From: Amborella trichopoda
Taxonomy: Eukaryota; Streptophyta; Magnoliopsida; Amborellales; Amborellaceae
Reading direction: 5' to 3'
NCBI RefSeq assembly: GCF_000471905.2
Contig: NW_006498445.1
Location: 393,467-457,466, forward strand
Length of the DNA: 64,000 nt
Shown here: positions 51,601 through 60,600 of the stretch, one piece after another
How positions within the stretch are numbered: position 1 is the stretch's first letter
Layout of the letters: the number at the start of each line of letters is the position of its first letter
Made by a program: the position numbers and the translations under genes
Notes under the pieces: model-generated
Database searches by the model: none
The model's input: only the letters and a program-made list of their open reading frames with translations
Told to the model about the DNA's origin: nothing

Positions 51601-54600
51601 CCTAGTGGATTAAGTGATTTCAATCTGTGACAGTCATAGGATTCTGACAGACATATCATGCCTTTAGATGATCAACCATTCAAAGCATCAGGATGCATAG
51701 ACTTCAACTAAGATAGCATCCTTGAAGCATCAACAAAGACAACATCCTTGAAGCAAGCCCCAACTGAGTTACCTCGTTCACATACTTTCGCCTACCATTC
51801 CTACACCTTTTAATGTTGCATCTACTTAATCCACATGCTTAATTTCCTCTATGTGATGACCCCAATGACATTATTTCTAAAAAAGGTATAAGTTGCATGA
51901 TTTTTTTTTCTTTTCATTGAGCACACAAGCACGCCCTAAGGGACCAACCTTACTTTGAGGAGTTGAAGGTTGTAGGAGAAAGGTATTGTAGTCACCTACT
52001 CCAAGTGCCCCTTGGTTCATCTAAGCTAAAAAGAGTGGCTCATTAGATGTTGATCACGAGGACTTCCCTCTAAAGCACTGCTCTACACATAAGGCAAACT
52101 TTGTTAGACTTAATTCTCATGCCTCGAAATATCACAAAAGAATGCTCACAACAAATATAGATCTCAATAATTAACATGTGTTCTTTGCTATAAACATGAA
52201 CTATATATATGAGAGTAAGTTAGTACATAAAATCACGAATATACTCCTGTCCAATAATGAGTAACAAGTAGTCCAAAAGTATGCAGTATCCTGTAGCAGA
52301 ATTACTCTGGTGTGTAACATAGCCAAACGGAATCCATGTAGGATACCAATGAAGAATTTTGAAATGAAAAGATGGAGACCCCATAGTCAGGGACAAAGCA
52401 GATAATGGATAGGCCTGCCCACAATAAGAAGTTGAAGGTGATGGGACAAGAGTTAGATGAAGTAAGAGTAGGATCAAGAGATGGAGAGGAAATGAGATTG
52501 AGGGAAGCCCTCTACCCAGAAGAATTTCGGGAGAAAGCAGCAACGGAATGATGCTATATAGTAGAAGAGAGATAAAGGTACCGAGCGAGAAGAACGTTAA
52601 GTAAGAGTTTCGAAGGTACTGACTAGTACCAAATGCATTGTGGGACAGGACAGGCTGTGGATCATGTTACAAGCTCCCTATTCAGGAGTTCCTTCCAAGG
52701 TTTAATGCCATCATCATCTTTAGAAATGTCCACAGGCTAAATCTACTGCCCACAGTGAGGAAGCACAGTTGGCATGACTTTTCAAGGCCGAAGTTAACAT
52801 TTGGCATAAACCCAATCTGGTTAAAATCTTTATGTAACTAGACAACTGATTTAACATGTGGCTTCAATGGTGAAGGTTAGCATTATTATCAAGAAAGCTA
52901 GGCAGATATGAAATTACTTTATCAGCAAAGTTTAATGAAGAAAAAAACCGTTTCAAGAAACAATACATGATAAGAAACCTTATTTTTACAAGCTTCATGG
53001 TCATAACAATGGAATATATTTCAATCCAATGCATAACCAGAAAAATACATCAATCAGAAAAAACAGACGGCCTAGTAAATTTCATGAAAATGTAAACAAA
53101 CACAGGAATCCCGTGCAATTGAGATTTCTTGCTACCCATATAAGTTTATTTCATGGGAATATCAAGAATGGCAAAGAAAATAACAAATAGCTCAGGCTAT
53201 ATCATGTAGAAACTATTACATGAGATGAATACATGGGCACAAATTCCTTTTATAAAGGAAGAGCCAGACAATTAAACCAAGTGTAATTACTGGGCATCCA
53301 ATCTTCTTTTAAACTCGCACTTGTAAAAATATAAAAAAAAATATTCTCAATAAAATAAAATGACCAAAATACCCCTGAAAAATTCAAGGCGTATTTTGGT
53401 CATTATTTTTTATCAAAAAAATCTTTTTAATATTTTTTATAAGTGCGCCCCAATGAGAAGATGGCACATACCAAATCTAATATTCATACAATTTGTATTA
53501 AAAAAATAAAAATAAAATACTCTGAGGCGTTGGATCTAAGATCAAACAGTGAGTAGCTCACTTGATCAAAATTGTACGGCTAGATGGTAGGGGAAGCATA
53601 GATCTTCTACACTGTAGGGGAAGTATAGAAACCTTTCCCATTTCTAAATTGTTTGCAAGCAATAACCAAATAGTATAAATGTAGCCAGGAACTACAATTT
53701 CATAGAACATGTCAAGATGTAGCCAAATGTATATTACTTTACAATAGAACTATTTTCAGATGCAAAAATCAATTATAACAGAGAGAATCAGTGTATCAAC
53801 ATAACAATACAAGGTTTGCATGTTAAAATGCCATCCAATCTCAGCTCTCAGAATCTATAAAATGTTAAAAAGCACCATATCCATCCTACAAATACAAGTG
53901 TACCTCATCCACTCCAGCTATTATACTGCTAATCAATGGTATTATTTTACTACTTCGGTCAACACTGTATCCCAAGAAGTATTTCGCTTGGGATAAGGCA
54001 ATAACTATGGCCGATGAGGTCGTGAAGCCCGAAATAACTGCATGGCTGATGAAACGAATAAGCCATCCCAACCTGGAGATTATGTTTAAGTCAAATCAGT
54101 TGAGGACTAGCCATGTTTAAAACTAGGAAAAAAGGGAATTCAACAGCTCTAATGATGCAATAACATCATCTACATATAAGAAATAAAGAATATATGAACA
54201 ATTATCAAATACATATATATATATATATAATCTGTACTCATAAAAGGGTGATGTGAGGCACCAAAGATACTCATGGAAGTTTGGTAATATTGATACATAA
54301 ATGAACATAGAAAGATATTTCATGAAGCATAAAAGCATATGCCTTGTATTGCAAAACATTATGACATGTAGCATTTGACATACATATAGCTGATATGTTA
54401 GACTAGACATACATACCTCAAGAGACCCATAACAGACTCCAATATACCAACCATAAGGGCCAGCAATATAGCAAGTTCCGTGTACAACTCGTCTGAAGAA
54501 TCAACAATGCTGCTCAAGACATTAGAGACCAAAAGAGAAACCAATGCAACAGGACCGATAGCCAGCTGACGTGAGGAGCCAAATATTGCATAGACAAAGA

Positions 54601-57600
54601 CGGGAACGAAACCGGAATCTGTAGGTCGAAAGAGGCATCTCAGTACCTAATGGCTCAAATAGGGATTGTTGCATTTTCTTACAAAATAAAAAACCACACA
54701 TAGTAGAAGAATGATGGCATGCACTTTAGGTTTAAAACCATACAGGAGTTTTAAAGTAACAAATTATGTGACAATCTTACTCGATATTCATTTCCTTCCT
54801 AAATCATCTTTCAGGGGTGACACTCCCAAAGAATTATATGGTTTATGGATGCGCAAAAATTGCCAGGACCTTTCAGGAATTCATTTCATTCAGACCGATT
54901 CTTGATGTACATTATAAATGTAAACTATATTAGACATAAGCATACAATTTCTGTATTAGTAGACAATTTCAACATCAATTATAGACATGAGAAAACAATT
55001 TCAATATCAATTTGTCTTCTTCTTTGCAAAATAGGAGAGCATGCCGAATATTTTGCGTTTGTCCTAGTATAAAACCATTGAATGATGCCCTCTTTTGCTT
55101 GGGAAACAATGCTATGCACGAACTTCAAAAAGCATGATAAACCACGTGGCATACTTCAAGAGGGAATATAAAACAAACAAAAATAAAAGTTCAAAAGGTA
55201 TCAAATGAAAGGTGGCTATGTAGGTCACGCACGGTGGCTGTAAACAAAAATTTTCAGCCCCTACACCAATGTAATGATTTACAAGTGCCACTTAAAATGC
55301 GAAAACAATCAAAATAAAACAATTACAACTCAAGGATCCTCTCTAACATTCAACATTCTTCTTTTATTCACAAAAATCATAAAAAATTACAATTGATAAA
55401 TGAATCAAGAACAATGGGATGCATTGGATCAGCTCCAAAGGACTTAAGCCCTCCCCACTCTAGAATCACCTGGCTCGATGGCACACTGATCTAGGTCCCT
55501 TTTGAATCTCCTTAAGAAGGGAAACTTCAATGGCAAACCAAAACTAGATGGAGTAGATGAGAAAGCACAACCAAGAGTTGTATGTCACATAGGCATACCA
55601 CCCAAAACACTACATGAAGAGGGCTAAGGTTTCTATTGTACGGGTGTACTACACTAACGGCTTCTAGGTGAGGCGTGTGGCACCCCATTGGGCTAGCGAG
55701 AGAGTAGGGAGAGTGGGGCATGTGGACTAGAGAGAGAGAGGTCATAAAAGTGTCTTAGGGCAATACAGTGTTTATATATGGTGCCTACAGTACTAGGGTT
55801 TGCCATTTTATTAAGATTCAGCATGGATCGTCGATCTACAATGATCTATGGGAAGAAGAGAGGCCTTTAATCTCAGCACTCCATTTCCTAAATCAACAAT
55901 CATGATGAATGGAAGGCTCTAGAACAATTATCCTATGGTTTCCTTGAACCATTCTCTTTTAATTTAGGAACTTTCAATAACATATTTTATCTTAGTAAAA
56001 TTCCAAAGTTATAGAGACAATTTCCAAAATCTCATAAGCTACCTTTTGCTCTTTCCCTCACAATCTCTAAAACACAACATTATGTAATATTATGTGTGAC
56101 GGAAAGAAAAGAAGTCTCCCAAAAAAAAAGGCGTGTGGGTCATGGAGACCCATGGCTCCATGCCCCACACCATTTGGGCCCCCCACGTATGGGCATGTGA
56201 CCATTGGGCCCCCATAACATCAAAAGCCCAAAATAATTTTAAAACCCCACTCAGTATTTTTAAAATGGCTTATGAATTTTTTTAAGTTGAAAATCCCTCC
56301 CATTTTTCTGCAAAAAAACTTGTGACGCAAAAATAGAATATTTAATACATTTTAAAATTTCATTTTAAATCATCATCCTTCTAGCTAATATACCTTGGAC
56401 ATCCCTTCCACGTCCACAAGGACTAACCCTACAAACCCTCCACGCTTGAAACTTATGTCCCAAGCTAAAGGGTTTTGGACTTTATTCTTGGGCCTAGACT
56501 ACCCAACTAGGGTGAGCCAACAGGCACACAAAGCATGCCTCTCTGTTCCCCTGTGGACCACAGTCCCACTGGAGTACAGAATAACCACAGTCATAATCTT
56601 TACATGCTCTCAATGACTTTAAAGGCCGCATATCCCAACATCAAAAGCCATATCCGTGCATTATAGGTGAGAAAGAACTTTTTTCACATCTGAATTTTCT
56701 ATATTCTTAAGTATTAGATTGCTTTATCTTCTTTCTATTTAGATGCCACTAGATACACATGTACATGGAACTAAATAAATTGAGAGACGAGAAAAAGTGA
56801 AAACACAAGCAATTTAACTCACAAAGGCCATATATTGGATGAAGTCCAGCAAGCTTTGCATAAGACATCGCCTGTACATATGTAATTGTAGGTCAGCCCA
56901 TAGTCGAAGTAATCAAATTAATACAAATAAAACACCATGCACTTAATAAGAATGTGTAGACATCTTCACTAGATACACATGTACATCACAATCAAATAAG
57001 AAAGCAGAACAAGAGGAATGCTAAAGCACAAAAGGCCACATTCTAATCTAGCTCCAAGCTATCACATTCTATTTCTTAGAGGAAAAAAAATTCACAATGC
57101 AGGAAAAAAAAAGGTAAGAAAAAATTCAAAAACAAAAGTTGGAATACCAAAAAAAGTTGTAGACAAAATGAATGAAAGGGCAACTACCAAAACTGACCAA
57201 CTTGATTCCAAAGTAGGACTGTGCTGGAACAAATTATTTCTCGAAATATGAGCAGCAGCACATATTTGCTCAACCAGAGATTTCACTATATTGTTTGAGA
57301 AACAACCATATCAAGATACTAGGTGATCTCATCAAGAACCACAGGAAAATGTTGGACATAATAGAACAGAATGGTGGACCAGGATTCATGCAGCCGATCC
57401 CAATTAATTGGGAAAAGGCATTGAGGATGATGATCATCATCATCATCATTCTGCATACCTCACATGGGTCTAAGAAGGGTGAGGATTTTAAACTTTCCCT
57501 TAACCTGTCCCAAGCCCAGGTAATGGAGGTGGGTTGTATTAGATAAGCAGCCAACGTAAAACTTTGCTAAAACTTTCTATGAATCCTAAACGTCTCACTG

Positions 57601-60600
57601 AAGGTATGGCCCTTGATAGAGTAGAATGGCATATCAGGATTCATGTAGCCAATACCAAATAATTGGAAAAAGGCTCTAATGATGATATGATGATGCATTA
57701 GTCTCACATCATTAAATATGGAAATAGAGAACCACTGATGACTCAAGGGTCTAGACCATGATATCATGAAAACATATATGCTAAGGACCTGACCTCCTAA
57801 GGCATTAGTACTCCACAAAAGACAGTCATCCACATGGTATTAAAAAGTGCTCGCCTCAGGCACCTCCTAGGCGCCACGCCTAGGAAGAGGCAACTAAGCC
57901 CTAGGTGGGCAGCTTGCACATCATCCTGGTGCCAGCCTTGCCATCAAATGGCTTGACCTCTTGAGGGCAGAAATCTCCTAAAAGCATGGGCAGAATCATC
58001 ATCTCCTCCTTCTTAAGAGGAGGAATTATATTCTAACCTAAAATTCTGAAGTGTTGAAATTTTTTAGAGACAGAAAATATCCAACAACATTGAGAAATCA
58101 TTCTAAATCCAATTCTTTTGGATTGGATTCGCTGTGAAATATTGGGAGAAGCTACATGAGGAGATTTTGGGGGATTTAAAGCACAATATTTATCCAAAAC
58201 ATCGAGGATTGGAGATTGGGCATCAAAGGTTAGTCATCTTTGTTTAAATCAAAATGTATTTGAGAGTTTTGTATATCTTCATTGAGCTCTTGTAGTAGCA
58301 AGGATCCAAAGTGGAAATATAGCTATTGCCTGGATAAAATTTATCAAAATGAAGTTAGCAGCAATTTATTGTGAACAATATTAACAGATTCAAACAACAC
58401 ATTCATGGTATCAAAGAGGGATGTTGCCCTAGGCAAGAAAGTTCTAGTGCACATTGGGAAATAGATTAATTATTATTTGGATGCCCGAAAAAAGAAAAAG
58501 GTAGCAAGGGAAGTAAGCATGGCAGAAGTGGAGGCCGGGGTTAATATGTTTGTTGGTGATACTTAAGTTGATGAAGGGGGGAGTAGAGTGAGTTCATCTC
58601 GAGGCAGTAAGAGTCAATGAATTCGGATTAAGAAGCTTGCTATGAAGGGCCTAAGCAAAAAGGTAGCAAGGGAAATAGATAAATTATTATCTGGAAAGTT
58701 CGAGCACATTGGGAAATAGATAAATTGTTATTTGGATGCCTGAAAAAAGGAAAAACGCAGCAAGGGAAGTAAGCACAGCAGAGGTGGAGGCCGGGGTTAA
58801 AATGTTGGGTGGTGATATGGAAGTTGATGAAGGGCGCAGTAGAGTGAGTTCCTCTCGAGGCAGTAAGAGTCAATGAATTTGGATTAAGAAGGCTGCTATG
58901 AAGAGGCCTAGGGCTGTCATTTTCTCCCCTGATCCCGAGGCTGTTGTACATGAAAGGTAGAAAGACAAGAACCAATTACTGTTAAAAGGACATTTAAAAT
59001 AGAAAACCAAAGTCAAGTACGTCAACATATTACTAGGGGGATGCATCAGACACGAATTGCTTGCAATGCTACTCACCTTAAAACATATAAAGTTGGAGGA
59101 TTTTGTTCAATATGGACCAAAAGTTGAAGAGCCCAACCATTTATGAGTTTAGGTAGCCATAGCTAAAAACAGAAATACAGCTAACAAAGGATTGCCTCAA
59201 GACACACAGGATGCATAGTACAATATGGGGTTTCAATCATAACAGAATCATAGACTGATAAGAGAAGCGCGAATATAATGAATGCGATGGTGAATTGTCC
59301 ATTACAAACAAACATTCTGAGGCCTATTGATGCTTCGATTGATGTTCACAATGCACTATAGACTAGAGCATATTATACAAGTGGTAACAGGCATGGTTGC
59401 AGCTGCCAATTTATTGCACTAAAAGTGGGGTCATATTTTTGGACAGCATGCACAGCCCATTCCATAGCCCTCGTGCTTGATTCTATTAAAGAAATATCAA
59501 GGTAAAGGCGACACTTGATAAACCTAAGGCCATGACTCTGTTCATCTACATTCACACACTTACCCCTAGCATAATGCACAAGCTCAATGAGAAGATGCAT
59601 ACAATGAGGTTTAGGAACACAAGATTTGCCACATATCCTGAACTCTACAAAGCAAAATGGATTGGAGAAACCAATTACAATCTATGTTTACTTAAGAGGT
59701 TAGGTCTTAATGGAAGTGGCGAAACACAATTAAGGGAAGCGGGTCCATGATATTGCTTTGTCCAAGTCTTTTTGAAGTGAGATACTGTGCTTGCTTGAAG
59801 TATCCTTACCTTCAGTCAAAGTTTTGCATCTGGTTAATAGTGAGGTGAAGCCTTCCATGAATATGTCATGCATTCAAGCGTGTCAAGGGATAGATAGCCT
59901 AGGCATTCGTGAATGATGAGAGCATGTGTGGCCCAATATTGGAGATTGTAGTCACAAAGTAGGATAAGCAGCTCCATTGACCCTTGCATGTAGTTCTATA
60001 ATATAATGCAGAGACTTGGATGTTGATAGGAAGGATGAATTATGGATGGCTTCAGTGAATGTCTTTAGAGGCACAATCCTAATAAGGACATTGAGGATAA
60101 ATTGCCAAATCCTCTCTCATAACAAGTGTCAAATCCGTTCTCTGTTAAAAAGAGATTTTTTTAACAAAAAACCCAACCTAATGTTTCATTTTACCAAAAT
60201 GACTACTCATAAGTACCCAAAAAGCAACAAAAAACAAATCTTTTGAGTTAAAAAATAAAAAATATGGCAGACAGTTTTTACCTTTGTTGGCTACAATGGG
60301 AGCGGCCGGTCCACCGGTTAGAGGCCAGTTCCAAGGCCATTCCAATCTTTGGGGGTTAACTGGAGTGGAGTGGCCTCCACTCCACTGTTTCCAGGTTAGG
60401 ACTGCACGGTTCGGTCTGGTTTTGACAATATTGGATGATTCTACACATTATACATGGTTGTAAACAATTCAACATAAAACCAACACATTTTCTTATAAAC
60501 TTTCTAATGCTCAACAATAAAGAAAATATCCACTTTTTTTTTGTTTGGGTAAATCAGTGGGGAGGAAATATTTACTTCACACAAGATAAATAAAATCCTT

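Noticed and set aside
52220-52543. A 107-codon minus-strand frame with a SATGYCILL string, reminiscent of copia RNase H
   Set aside because: Only a handful of residues agree; the rest is leucine-rich low-complexity sequence, and no neighbouring copia parts were found.
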